The notes under the pieces are model-generated. The model did no database searches and was not told the DNA's origin. It saw only the letters and a list, made by a program, of their open reading frames with translations. This document shows, piece after piece, positions 43,096 to 51,771 of a DNA stretch of 64,000 bases. The stretch's first letter is position 1. Each line of letters opens with the position of its first letter. The stretch comes from Terriglobia bacterium (GTDB lineage: Bacteria > Acidobacteriota > Terriglobia > Terriglobales > Acidobacteriaceae): contig JAIQFD010000003.1 in assembly GCA_020073495.1 (NCBI GenBank), positions 558,001 to 622,000 on the forward strand, in the 5' to 3' direction. A program made the translations under genes and the position numbers.

Positions 43096-43641
43096 ATGCG
43101 CAATCTCCGTGGAGTTCTCCTTCTGTTGTGTGTCTGTACGCTGAGTGTTGGAGCCGCGGCCGACACGATCGTTGGCAATTTCAACCTGGATGCCTCTCTC
43201 AACCCCGTCGCGAGCCAGGGGACCGTCACGTTCACGCTGAATGGTGACGGAACGATCGCTGCGACCGTGACTATCACCAACGGCGCCAATATCTGGGGCT
43301 TTGGATATGACTCGGTGGTCGTGGACCTGCCAGAATCGAATTTTTCGCCGACGCCGCCTGAGAATGCGTCCGGATGGTTCGATCCCTTTGGCTACAATTA
43401 CTCTGGATTCTACTGCCCCGCTTGCGGTGCGACCGAGAGCTTCATCATCGGCAATTCGGGTGACTTCGCATCGGTTTTTGGAGCCTTGGGTGGTGGCTAC
43501 TCCTCCGTTGATTTCTACCTCCTCGATTCCAACGGTAATGACTGGGGAGGGAATGCAGTGCCGGAACCTGGCAGCATGGCGCTACTCGGCAGTGGCCTGT
43601 TCGGTCTGGCGGGCGTGCTGCGCCGCAAGCTGCGGAAATAG
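43096..43641 (+). CDS. PEP-CTERM sorted extracellular protein B
   Basis: A 181-residue exported protein. The signal peptide is MRNLRGVLLLLCVCTLSVGAAA. The body is beta-rich with many Asn/Gly/Thr and one CPAC motif (FYCPACGATE), unusual for these proteins and possibly a disulfide or metal site. The C-terminal tag is VPEPGS, a hydrophobic helix and LRRKLRK, nearly identical to protein A. GGGAGG lies about 9 bases before the ATG at 43096. A terminator follows at once. The function is unknown; surface or matrix location is the safe statement. Confidence 0.88.
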   Translation: MRNLRGVLLLLCVCTLSVGAAADTIVGNFNLDASLNPVASQGTVTFTLNGDGTIAATVTITNGANIWGFGYDSVVVDLPESNFSPTPPENASGWFDPFGYNYSGFYCPACGATESFIIGNSGDFASVFGALGGGYSSVDFYLLDSNGNDWGGNAVPEPGSMALLGSGLFGLAGVLRRKLRK

Positions 43642-43659
43642 GCTCTTGTAGATTTCTAG

Positions 43660-43683
43660 GCCGCCCACGCGGGCGGCTTTTTT
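43660..43683 (+). terminator. Rho-independent terminator
   Basis: GCCGCCC-ACGC-GGGCGGC (43660-43677) followed by TTTTTT. Confidence 0.9.
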
Positions 43684-43843
43684 GTTGGAGGAAAGGACTC
43701 AGTACTCAGTACCCGGAAAAAACTTATTTGAATAATCAGACAGTCAGGTAGAAAGCGCTTGGTACTGAGTGCGGGAGTATTCATCGTTCGGCCACCTCGT
43801 TGCAAGCGTGTGTCCGGGCAATGGCGAGGGCCGGGTATTTAGT

Positions 43844-44728
43844 ATGGCCATTGTTCAGCCACAAACCGTTTATGTGGACGACAGCGGGACGGAACCAAAT
43901 GCTCGCATCGTTGTTGCGGCGTTCTGTGTCTCCCCGGTGCGTAAGTGGAAGCAATTTGAAGCCGCGTGGATTGCTGCCGAAGATACGTACGGGTTCAAAG
44001 AATTTCACATGACCGAATTTGCTGGGTGCCGACGCGGAGCATGGTGCCGAGATTGTCTAAGTGGCAAGACCGACGCAACTCAACATCCGTGGCGCGACTG
44101 GTCAAACACCAAGCGACACAACCTGCTCACCGAACTCTTGAGGATCGTTTGTAAGTACACTCAACAGGGGTTCGGAATCGCATTCACCAAAGAGGAAATT
44201 GATGGGCACGTTCAGAATCCCCGACTCCAGGAATTAGCTCCAGGCGCATTCGGGAGGCAGCATTTCACATTCGCTGCAACGACCTGCGGGGGAGAGCTGG
44301 CGAAATGGCGAGCGAAGCAGGCTGAATTTCCGCCAATCAAGTTCGTCTTCGACCTGTGCAACGAGGAACAGAAACTAGAAATAGCGAAGGCGTTTGTTGC
44401 GGAAAACCAAGTGAAGCCACGCATCGCAGATGGCGTAGAGCACTGGTTCGATGTGGATGGCAATGGCATTTCATTCGAGAGTCGGAAAAAGACTCGCCAA
44501 TTACTCTCGGCGGATATGCTTGCATGGGTGACAGCTAAGATTCGCGCTGCCGCACTTTTTCCTACGACCTTCCGACGACGCGGTGGTTGGGGAAAAGAAG
44601 TCAGCATGGTCGCGTTCAAGTTCGTGGATAGCGGCAAGCTCAATATCGGTTACAACACTGAGGCGTCATTGCGCGATTGGCTGGATCGCGAGATTAAGTT
44701 TTGGGAGCAGCATGAAGCACAAGAATGA
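43844..44728 (+). CDS. DUF3800 domain protein
   Basis: A 294-residue soluble protein. It opens with VYVDDSGTEPN, the acidic start motif of DUF3800, and LLSADMLAWVTAKI near the C-terminus is the second acidic motif; the family is thought to have an RNase-H-like nuclease fold, though its activity is not established. DUF3800 genes are frequent in accessory regions next to mobile and defence genes. Base composition is clearly lower in GC than the neighbours, and it lies alone between repeat-rich gaps, which fits acquisition by transfer. The start at 43844 is chosen by homology; no good ribosome site is present. Confidence 0.75.
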   Translation: MAIVQPQTVYVDDSGTEPNARIVVAAFCVSPVRKWKQFEAAWIAAEDTYGFKEFHMTEFAGCRRGAWCRDCLSGKTDATQHPWRDWSNTKRHNLLTELLRIVCKYTQQGFGIAFTKEEIDGHVQNPRLQELAPGAFGRQHFTFAATTCGGELAKWRAKQAEFPPIKFVFDLCNEEQKLEIAKAFVAENQVKPRIADGVEHWFDVDGNGISFESRKKTRQLLSADMLAWVTAKIRAAALFPTTFRRRGGWGKEVSMVAFKFVDSGKLNIGYNTEASLRDWLDREIKFWEQHEAQE

Positions 44729-45493
44729 ATTCGAGAAATTCGATGAAACAATGTAGAGGTTAGTAAGGGTCCGCATAGTGAGATAGCGGCCAAACTAGGA
44801 ACACGGTCAACATCGCGGCGATTGTAACGGAACACTCGTCCATCCAGATGACGAAGCAAATGGAACGCGGCGGATGGCCCACCCCTTTCACACCATACAA
44901 GTCTGGGTGCCCCGTCCTTTGCTGCGCCGGCGTTGCGCAGCTAAGGGTGGGGGAGAAGACCTCAGGGGCTAAAGCCCCAAATATTCTGGGCCCTCTATTC
45001 GCGGGTCTAAAGACCCGCACTACCTCAGTACCTCAGGGGCTAAAGCCCGCCCCTTTGATGGCCCGCTACGGCACGGCTAAAGCCGTGCCCCTTCCCCTCA
45101 CTATGGGCCGAGATTCGCGGGTCGCCGGCCTGCACTACCTCAGTCGTCCCTACAGGACTCTCATCGCACTGCCCCCCACCCGGCACTAAAGTGCCGGGCT
45201 ACTCTCAGTTGCCCCTTCGGGGCAGGCGGCCGGGCGTGACATCGACCCACTCGACATCGGCGCAGGTGGCCGGGATCGCCGGGAACGGAGCCTCCGGGGC
45301 TGAAGCCCACGAAATCTATCTGTCCGTGTCCGCAGGACCCACGGCCTGCACTACCTCACGGAGATCACTCTCGCATGGTCCGCTTTCTGCACGTCCGAGG
45401 GCCTGCCCGGCCAGCCCCAAGGCCTTGTTCCAGAACCAGAACAGAAATCAACATTCTGCGCCGCGGGGCAATTTCGGGCGTAGTTGTAAGAAC
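44729..45493. repeat. Repeat-rich region with an array of TAAA-loop hairpins
   Basis: There is no supported gene. Between 44965 and 45198 at least five hairpins share a TAAA loop but have different stems: GGGGC/GCCCC (44965-44978), GCGGGTC/GACCCGC (45001-45018), GGGC/GCCC (45037-45048), GGCACGGC/GCCGTGCC (45070-45089) and CCCGGCAC/GTGCCGGG (45179-45198). CACTACCTCAGT words separate them. A TGAA-loop relative lies at 45297-45308. Confidence 0.8.
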
Positions 45494-45997
45494 ATGCCGG
45501 CGCCGGAGAAAACCGGGAGCCAGTCGCCGACGGCGGTGGTGGTTCCACTGGCGGTGGCATTGATCGGCACTCTGGGCTTGATCGTGAGCGCCATCGTGCA
45601 GAGGCCGCACCCCCAGCCTCCACGCCCCTCCGGAAGCATCACCGCGCCCCTGCCGGGGCAGCGAGTGTCTGCGATCGTGGGCGTGGAAGGCAAGCTCTCC
45701 GGCATTCCCGGCCAGCACCACGTGTGGCTGGCCGTCCAGGTGGGGAATTCGCTTTGGCCGAAAGAGCCCGAGGTCCCCCACCGTCACCAGCACTGGCGGC
45801 GCGAGATCGTGGAGGCAGGGCTGCCCAGAGAAGGAAAGTTCTCCCTGGTGCTGATCATGGTGGGCCCCAAGGGACAGGCCGACATCGAGCAGTGGGTGCA
45901 GCGCGGTCACCGCACCAATGACTGGCCCGGACTCACTCAGGTCACGGACGGGGAACAATTGGCCGTGGTCGGTGACCTTCAAGTGGAAAGTCGCTAG
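45494..45997 (+). CDS. Hypothetical single-pass membrane protein
   Basis: A 167-residue protein with one N-terminal membrane helix (about 14-35, VVVPLAVALIGTLGLIVSAIV) and an outside domain of about 120 residues rich in beta-type patterns (GSITAPLPGQRVSAIVGVEGKLSGIPG, then HVWLAVQVGNSLWPKEPE). The outer domain resembles small Ig-like modules seen beside similar anchors, but I cannot name the family. The start at 45494 is chosen because everything upstream in frame is repeat DNA. It probably sits in the inner membrane facing the periplasm. Confidence 0.65.
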   Translation: MPAPEKTGSQSPTAVVVPLAVALIGTLGLIVSAIVQRPHPQPPRPSGSITAPLPGQRVSAIVGVEGKLSGIPGQHHVWLAVQVGNSLWPKEPEVPHRHQHWRREIVEAGLPREGKFSLVLIMVGPKGQADIEQWVQRGHRTNDWPGLTQVTDGEQLAVVGDLQVESR

Positions 45998-46007
45998 TGT
46001 CGGTTCG

Positions 46008-46520
46008 GCGCGCGGCGCGCCGGAATCGCCGGAACCAGAAATCGCCGGGATCGCCGCAATCGCCCCTTCGACTACCCCTTCGACTTCGCTCAGGGCTCGC
46101 CTTCGCGTCGCTCAGGCTCGGCTAAAACCAGGACAGGCTCAATCGCCGAGATCGCCGAAATCGGAGCCTCAGGGGCTGAAGCCCTAGTTTTCACTCGGGG
46201 CCGTCAATTGCAGGCCTAAAGGCCTGCTCCACCCGTCCGCACAAGCAGGTCCCTCAGGGTTGAAACCCTTCGGGATGACATTCGGGAGGGGGCGGCTCGA
46301 TTCATTTCACGTCGGCGCAGGCGGGCCATCGGGGGATCGGCGGATCGGGGGAGCTGGGAATCGGGGGAGCTGGGAATCGCCGAGATCGCCGAGAACGCCG
46401 GGATCGCCGGGACCTGAGAATCGCCGAGATCGCCGGGAGCGGAGCCTCAGGGGCTGAGGCTATCGCCGGGATCGCCGCCATCGCCCCTTCGACTAAGCTC
46501 AGGGCAGGCTCCATCACCGG
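46008..46520. repeat. Period-9 'ATCGCCGGG' repeat array with other elements
   Basis: Long runs of ATCGCCGAG/ATCGCCGGG words (46025-46065, 46139-46165, 46370-46440 and 46465-46480) are mixed with a GCAGGCC-TAAA-GGCCTGC hairpin (46210-46227), an AGGGT-TGAA-ACCCT hairpin (46256-46269) and CCTTCGACT...CTCAGG elements. ACGTCGGCGCAGGCG occurs twice (near 46309 and 46543) with a decayed copy near 45252. Confidence 0.7.
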
Positions 46521-46767
46521 GATCGGAGGGATCCACCCAGGTCACGTCGGCGCAGGCGTTGATGTTGAAGCGGCCGGGCTGGCGGAGAAGATGCCAGGCC
46601 TCGCGGTAGGGGGCGTACTTGTTATCGCGATGGTGGCCACGGGGGTCGAGGGTGACGGTCGAGGTGGCGATCACGGGAGGAAAATCGGACAGTGTACGAA
46701 CGGTGTATGGGCCATGTCCCTTGGGCAGCTTTTCGGGGCGCGAGGCGGGCGGTAAAGTCTTGCCCAT
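46447..46767 (-). CDS. Doubtful hypothetical protein on the minus strand
   Basis: A 106-codon frame whose first 80 residues look protein-like (LPKGHGPYTVRTLSDFPPV, then HHRDNKYAPYREAWHLLRQPG) and whose last 25 come from repeat DNA. Its ATG overlaps the ATG of the gene on the other strand (CCATGG), which is awkward for two real genes. It could be a true small gene whose end was replaced by a repeat, or a remnant. Confidence 0.3.
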   Translation of the reverse strand: MGKTLPPASRPEKLPKGHGPYTVRTLSDFPPVIATSTVTLDPRGHHRDNKYAPYREAWHLLRQPGRFNINACADVTWVDPSDPGDGACPELSRRGDGGDPGDSLSP

Positions 46768-47089
46768 GGCTCATTTCCCCAAGCCTCATCCATATCAGCG
46801 TTCCCCACGATTCAAAGTCCCGACCCCCGTGCAGATGGTGTTCGTGCACGGCGCCGGCCACCAGACGCGCGGGCGCCTACAGGTGTTTTCCGACACCGGC
46901 GGATGCGCCGGCATCGAGTCGCAATTGGCGCCGGGCACCCTGGCCCATCTTCAGGTGCGCACCTCCGCCGGCACGGTCAGCGCCATCGCCGAGATGCTGC
47001 GCCCGGTGGACGCCGCCCGCCAGCCCTTTCGCTTCATTGCCATGGACGAGACGGATTTCAGCCGGCTTAAGACACTGGTGGCGCGCTAG
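46766..47089 (+). CDS. PilZ-like domain protein
   Basis: A 107-residue protein with the outline of a PilZ c-di-GMP-binding domain: an Arg-rich start (YQRSPRFKV) and a later DTGGCAGIE where the second PilZ motif is expected. The end (PFRFIAMDETDFSRLKTLV) matches the C-terminal part of small PilZ proteins. The binding motifs are imperfect (RSPR instead of RxxxR, and no Ser in the second), so c-di-GMP binding is doubtful. The ATG at 46766 is chosen; the upstream frame is not protein-like. It converges on the kinase gene. Confidence 0.55.
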   Translation: MAHFPKPHPYQRSPRFKVPTPVQMVFVHGAGHQTRGRLQVFSDTGGCAGIESQLAPGTLAHLQVRTSAGTVSAIAEMLRPVDAARQPFRFIAMDETDFSRLKTLVAR

Positions 47090-47111
47090 AAAAGCACGAA
47101 CGAGAAGTGAA

Positions 47112-49877
47112 TCAGACACCCGCGACGCTTTGCTCCAGGCGGAGCAGAAAATCATTGGCGGAATCCGGCCGCCGCGCTCGGTCACCGGCAAAGGCGGCGG
47201 TGAAGAATCCGTCGAGCGCGACAGGCGCGCCGGGGAGCGTCTCGCGGAGCGGCCGGTAGTTGCCGGCAAGCACCGCGGCGTGCACCCCGGCGATAGTGGA
47301 AGCGCCAAAGGGATGCACTCCGGTCAGCATTTCGTAGGCGATGACGGCCAGCGCCCACAGGTCCCACGCCGGCTCCACCAGTTCGCCGCGCAACTGTTCG
47401 GGGCACATGTACTGGGCGGTGCCGAGCAGGACACCGTCTCCGGTGTCGGCGGTGGCCAGGGCGCTGTTGGCGGCCTGCGAAAGCAGCTTGGCGACGCCGA
47501 AATCCAGCACCTTGGGGACGTCGCCGCCCGGAGTGCGTGCGAGGAAGATGTTTTCCGGCTTCAAGTCTCGATGGACGAGGCCACGCTTGTGGGCGGCTTC
47601 CACGGCAGCGCAGACGCCGCGGAGGATCTCCAGCGCGCGCGCCGTCGGCAAGCGACCGCCGTGCAGCAACTGCTGGCGCAAGTTCTGGCCGACGAGTAAT
47701 TCCATCACCAGGAACGCGCCCCGGCCGCTCTCGATGCCGAAATCGTGGATGGCTACCAGGTTGGGATGGGAGACGGAGGCCGACATGCGGGATTCCCGGC
47801 GAAAGCGCTCGGCGGCTTCGGGATTGGCGATCAGGTCCTCGCGCAGCATCTTGACGGCGACGTCGCGCTCGAGGGCGGTGTCGGCGGCGCGGTAGACGGT
47901 GCCCATGCCGCCGCGTCCCAGACGCTTTTCGAGGCGATACCGCCCAGCCAGCATGCGCGGGAAGGGCATGGGCGTGAGCTGGGCGCCGTCGCCGGCGCAG
48001 CGATAGGTTCCCGAGTCGTAACAGGTCCCGCACTCGGTGCACTCGCCGTAGGCAGCCCGCGCCGGCCCCGGCGTGGGACGCTCCAGCAGCATCGCGAGCG
48101 CCCCCGCGATGGCAAGGAGCAGCTCCAGGTCTTCCGCCGTGTACGGTTCTTCCGACCTCTTGGGGCCGAAGGCAAGCAAAGCCTCGGTGGCGTCGGCCGT
48201 CAGAGCCACCGGGACCAATAACTCGATGCGAGCTTCCCGCAGGAAGTCGGTCTCGTCGTGGGGCAGTTGTGCGCGCAGCCAGCCGGTGTCGGATGCGGAA
48301 GCGTGCATCGGCTTGCCCAGCAGGCGCATCAGGCCGATGAGCTTGCTGTTGGCGTCGACGCCGGTGACGGCAGCGCCCGATGGGGCCGCGGCCACGCAGC
48401 GGTAGCGCGGTTCTCCGGGCGCGCGCACCAGCAGGGCGGCGAATTCGGGATGCAGCGCCGACTCGATGCGGGCCACCGCGCGGGGCGCTTCCTCCTCCAG
48501 GCTGCCCGCTTTGCGGATCTCCTCCACCAGCTCGCGCAGCATCTGCTGCGCGTTGTAGCGCTCGCGAAAGAAACGGCGGTCGAGCGCCTGCATCCAGCTT
48601 TGGCGTTTCACGTGCCCGACGGCCGCGAGGACGCCCAGCATGGCATAGGGCCAGCCGCGCTGCGACATCAGCGCGCCCACGGTCTGGTCTTTGTGCAGGA
48701 CGAGGTCGAGCACCAGCACGGCGGCGCACACTGGCAGCAGGTACAACAGCACGCCGCGCGCCACGGCATATTGCAGGCCCTGGCGGATCATCACGCGGAT
48801 GTCGAAGAGCCGGTGTTTGAGGATGGCGTAGGCAAAACACACCGGGAATGCCAGGGTCAGAGTGGGGATCAGAATCTGTATGTCGGTGCGGGTCCAGAAA
48901 GCGGTCGCGAAGGTGGCGAGCGGGAAACCCGCGAAGAATGAGCCGACGCTGATGATAGCTCCCGCCATCAGGAGGCGGACGCGGCGGCGCTCGTTGACGT
49001 CGCTGCGGCGGTAGTTCCAGACGAGACAGCCGAGGCCCGCGACCACGTACCCGCCTGCAATCACTAGCCCGCCGACGAAGACGGTTCGCAGCCGCGCAGA
49101 GGGCATATCGATCTGCATGTGTTGTGGAGCAAACAGCACGCCGAACTTTGCGGCCGCTCCAAAAAGAAAAAAGATGGCGCCCGGAGCGCAGGCCAATGCC
49201 CAGTGGAGGGGACGGGAAAATACCTTGCGGGGGAACACGGCGAAGAACAGGAAGGCCAGGAACCACCACGCTCCGTTGGACAGCACGTCGGGGATAAAGA
49301 AACTCGCCTGCATGGGCAGGGGGAGTTGCCGCCACACGAGCGCGCCGCCGATCACGACCGGTTCGTACTCACAGGCGAATGAAGCCAGGAATAGGGCCCC
49401 AAGGCGGGCAGTCAAGTCCATCGGCCGGCTGAACACGACGAACAACGCCAGAATGAACTGGACAACACTGACCAGCAGCCAGATCAGCCGGGGGGCGCGT
49501 TGCGATGGGGTGAGAGTGGAATAGCGCCGTGGGATCACCAGAGTGGCGTGGGCCGTTGCGCCGTTTCGTGTGAATTCGGCGGGCACCGGGGCGGAGCAAT
49601 CGAGATTCCAGTTTGCAACTAGAAATTCGGCAAAGTTCCGGACGCGGTAGCCTCCCAGGGTGAGCAGGCGGTCTCCCGACCTGATACCGGCGACCTCGGC
49701 CGGACTGCCCGGGAAGACCCTGCCGATGACGCCGTGTTCGTCGGCGCCCGGATCGGGGGTTATACCGGTCGTGCGCCAGCCGAAAAACTCGAAATAGCCG
49801 AAGTTCAGACAGAAGTAGCCGAGGAACACGACGGCGCAGGCGTAGATCCACCACGGGGCGCGCGGGCGGGAAGCCAT
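47112..49877 (-). CDS. PDZ-membrane-GAF-zinc-ribbon Ser/Thr protein kinase
   Basis: A 921-residue mosaic. After a first membrane helix (about 9-29), a PDZ-like domain (about 35-115) contains IGRVFPGSPAEVAGIRSGDRLLTLGG. Then come about eight membrane helices (about 130-450), a GAF-like domain (about 485-625), a small zinc ribbon (YGECTECGTCYDSGTYRC, about 627-650) and a Hanks-type kinase (about 645-905). The kinase has GRGGMGTVY, the Lys in VAVKML, HRDLKPEN and DFG, so it should be active. The kinase follows the membrane part, so the N-terminal PDZ is probably outside. The input signal is unknown. Confidence 0.88.
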   Translation of the reverse strand: MASRPRAPWWIYACAVVFLGYFCLNFGYFEFFGWRTTGITPDPGADEHGVIGRVFPGSPAEVAGIRSGDRLLTLGGYRVRNFAEFLVANWNLDCSAPVPAEFTRNGATAHATLVIPRRYSTLTPSQRAPRLIWLLVSVVQFILALFVVFSRPMDLTARLGALFLASFACEYEPVVIGGALVWRQLPLPMQASFFIPDVLSNGAWWFLAFLFFAVFPRKVFSRPLHWALACAPGAIFFLFGAAAKFGVLFAPQHMQIDMPSARLRTVFVGGLVIAGGYVVAGLGCLVWNYRRSDVNERRRVRLLMAGAIISVGSFFAGFPLATFATAFWTRTDIQILIPTLTLAFPVCFAYAILKHRLFDIRVMIRQGLQYAVARGVLLYLLPVCAAVLVLDLVLHKDQTVGALMSQRGWPYAMLGVLAAVGHVKRQSWMQALDRRFFRERYNAQQMLRELVEEIRKAGSLEEEAPRAVARIESALHPEFAALLVRAPGEPRYRCVAAAPSGAAVTGVDANSKLIGLMRLLGKPMHASASDTGWLRAQLPHDETDFLREARIELLVPVALTADATEALLAFGPKRSEEPYTAEDLELLLAIAGALAMLLERPTPGPARAAYGECTECGTCYDSGTYRCAGDGAQLTPMPFPRMLAGRYRLEKRLGRGGMGTVYRAADTALERDVAVKMLREDLIANPEAAERFRRESRMSASVSHPNLVAIHDFGIESGRGAFLVMELLVGQNLRQQLLHGGRLPTARALEILRGVCAAVEAAHKRGLVHRDLKPENIFLARTPGGDVPKVLDFGVAKLLSQAANSALATADTGDGVLLGTAQYMCPEQLRGELVEPAWDLWALAVIAYEMLTGVHPFGASTIAGVHAAVLAGNYRPLRETLPGAPVALDGFFTAAFAGDRARRPDSANDFLLRLEQSVAGV

Positions 49878-50063
49878 GGGCCGTGGGCCTCCTGGGCCTG
49901 AAGGTTGGCAGATTATACGTCCGGCGGACTCCTTCCACCTCGTTGGAGCCCGAACGGGGTACTGTCGTTTCCAGTCGGGGCCGGGAGCGTTGGCAATCCC
50001 GCGAACTGCTGCATCCTGGGCGGAGAGAGAGCCTGAGGGCTGACGGCAGACTGGGGATGGCTG

Positions 50064-50075
50064 TATGCTCTCAAA
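50064..50075 (+). promoter_or_regulatory. -10 box abutting the moaD-moaE start
   Basis: TATGCT (50064-50069) lies 6 bases before the ATG at 50076. No Shine-Dalgarno is present, which suggests a leaderless mRNA. Confidence 0.45.
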
Positions 50076-50810
50076 ATGCAGGTCCGGGTCCTGTTCTTCG
50101 GCATGCTGAAGGAGCTGGTGGGGCGTTCCAGCGAGTCACTGGAGCTGCCCGAGGGCTCCACTCTCGCCGACCTGCTGGCGGCCTATGAGGAACAGGCGCC
50201 GAAACTGAAAGAGTTCCGGTCCTCGGTCGCACTCTCCGTCAATCAGGAATACGCGCCGCCGGCCACACCCTTGAAGGACGGCGACGAAGTGGCGCTGCTG
50301 CCCCCGGTCAGCGGGGGATCCGCACCGCAGCCTGCCGGAGCCTGGGTCGCTATCGTGCGGGAGAAGATCGATGTAGCCGGCCTGTCGGAGGGTATCCGGC
50401 GGCCCGAGGACGGCGCGGTGGCCGTCTTCGAGGGCGTGGTGCGCAACCAGACCCGCGGCCGCCGCACCCTCTACCTGGACTATGAGGCCTACGAGAGCAT
50501 GGCGCTGAAACAGCTACAGGGCCTGGCGGACGAGGCGCTGCAGCGCTTCGCGGTGCGCGACGTGGCCATCGTGCACCGACTGGGGAAGCTGGAGCTGGGT
50601 GAGACCAGCGTGGCCATCGCGGTCGCCTCCGCCCACCGCGGCCCCGCCTTCGACGCCTGCCGCTGGCTCATCGACACGCTGAAGACCACTGTACCCATCT
50701 GGAAGAAGGAATATTTCGAGGATGGGGCTGTTTGGGCGGACGGCGAGCCGTTCCCGGAAGAAATCCGCGCCGGGCGCGGAGCGAAGGCCGGGCAGCGTGC
50801 ATCCAAGTGA
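50076..50810 (+). CDS. MoaD-MoaE fusion (molybdopterin synthase, MoaX-like)
   Basis: A 244-residue fusion of both molybdopterin synthase subunits. Residues 1-81 are MoaD (ubiquitin-like sulfur carrier) ending in PVSGG; residues about 88-225 are MoaE, with the conserved WKKEYFEDG Lys pair and FEGVVRN. MoaD works only with a free C-terminal Gly-Gly carrying thiocarboxylate, so the chain must be cut after Gly81, before Ser82; in the mycobacterial fusion MoaX the cut is also Gly-Ser. The enzyme makes the dithiolene of Mo cofactor needed by the molybdoenzyme at 11763-15880. Confidence 0.92.
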   Translation: MQVRVLFFGMLKELVGRSSESLELPEGSTLADLLAAYEEQAPKLKEFRSSVALSVNQEYAPPATPLKDGDEVALLPPVSGGSAPQPAGAWVAIVREKIDVAGLSEGIRRPEDGAVAVFEGVVRNQTRGRRTLYLDYEAYESMALKQLQGLADEALQRFAVRDVAIVHRLGKLELGETSVAIAVASAHRGPAFDACRWLIDTLKTTVPIWKKEYFEDGAVWADGEPFPEEIRAGRGAKAGQRASK

Positions 50811-50826
50811 AGTGATTAGTTCCCCA

Positions 50827-51765
50827 ATGAAACTGCTTTGGACCACCGTCCTTGTCTTGTCGTGTGCCGCGGCCTGGGCGCAGGCGTTCGCCCCGGTGCA
50901 GGCGCCCGAGCAGAAGATCCCGACCTTCAGGGCCGAGGTCAAGCTGGTCAACGTGTACGTGACCGTGGTGGACCGCAACGGCGCGCCCGTGGGCGGGCTG
51001 ACGCAGGACGACTTCGAGATCTTCGAGGACGGCGTGGCGCAGAAGACGGCGGTGTTCGCCAAGGAGTCGGAGCTGCCCCTGTCCATCATCCTGGCGCTGG
51101 ACACCAGCCTGAGCACGCGCAAGGACCTGAAGCTGGAGCTGGATTCGGCGCACGGATTCGTCCGCTCCATCCTGCGGCCGGTGGACGCGCTCTCCCTCTA
51201 CCAGTTCGCCGAAGAGACCGAAGAACTGGTGCCCTTTACCTCCGACATCAGCCGCATCGACCGCGGGCTGAAGCGGGCGCACATCGGGTCGGCGACGGCG
51301 ATGTACGACGCCATTTTCCTGGCCTCACGCGCGCTCTCCCGGCGCCAGGGGCGCAAGGTGATGGTGGTGATCACCGACGGCGGCGACACCATCAGCCGAG
51401 TGGATTACGCCGAGGCGCTGCGCGCGGCCCAGATCGCCGACACCATCGTGTACAGCATCATCGACGTCCCCATCGAGGCCAGCGCTGGACGCAACACCGG
51501 CGGCGAGCATGCGCTCATGCAGTTGGCCACCGATACCGGCGGCAAATTCTATTATGAGAATTCGCCGGAGGAGTTGAATCGCGCCTTTCGCCAGGTGAGC
51601 GAAGAGCTGCGCACGCAATACCTGCTGGGCTACTATCCGGTGAAGCGGCTGGCCGACTCCGACTACCGGCGTATCGAGGTGCGTCTGAAGGCCGACGCCG
51701 GCCCGCGCTTCGCCGGCCTGCGCCCCCGCCACCGCGCCGGATACTACACCTCCAAGGCGGAGTGA
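50827..51765 (+). CDS. Exported VWFA domain protein (acidobacterial type)
   Basis: A 312-residue exported protein with a signal peptide (about 1-18, ending AAAWAQ). A short beta module (VYVTVVDRNGAPVGGLTQDDFEIFEDG) precedes a von Willebrand A domain. The metal-site motif is LDTSLST, with VITDGGD as the second acidic patch. The arrangement is that of the VWFA-related proteins strongly expanded in acidobacteria, whose role is probably adhesion or complex assembly outside the inner membrane. It begins 16 bases after the MoaD-MoaE gene, so they may share a transcript without a functional link. Confidence 0.87.
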   Translation: MKLLWTTVLVLSCAAAWAQAFAPVQAPEQKIPTFRAEVKLVNVYVTVVDRNGAPVGGLTQDDFEIFEDGVAQKTAVFAKESELPLSIILALDTSLSTRKDLKLELDSAHGFVRSILRPVDALSLYQFAEETEELVPFTSDISRIDRGLKRAHIGSATAMYDAIFLASRALSRRQGRKVMVVITDGGDTISRVDYAEALRAAQIADTIVYSIIDVPIEASAGRNTGGEHALMQLATDTGGKFYYENSPEELNRAFRQVSEELRTQYLLGYYPVKRLADSDYRRIEVRLKADAGPRFAGLRPRHRAGYYTSKAE

Positions 51766-51771
51766 GTGGGT

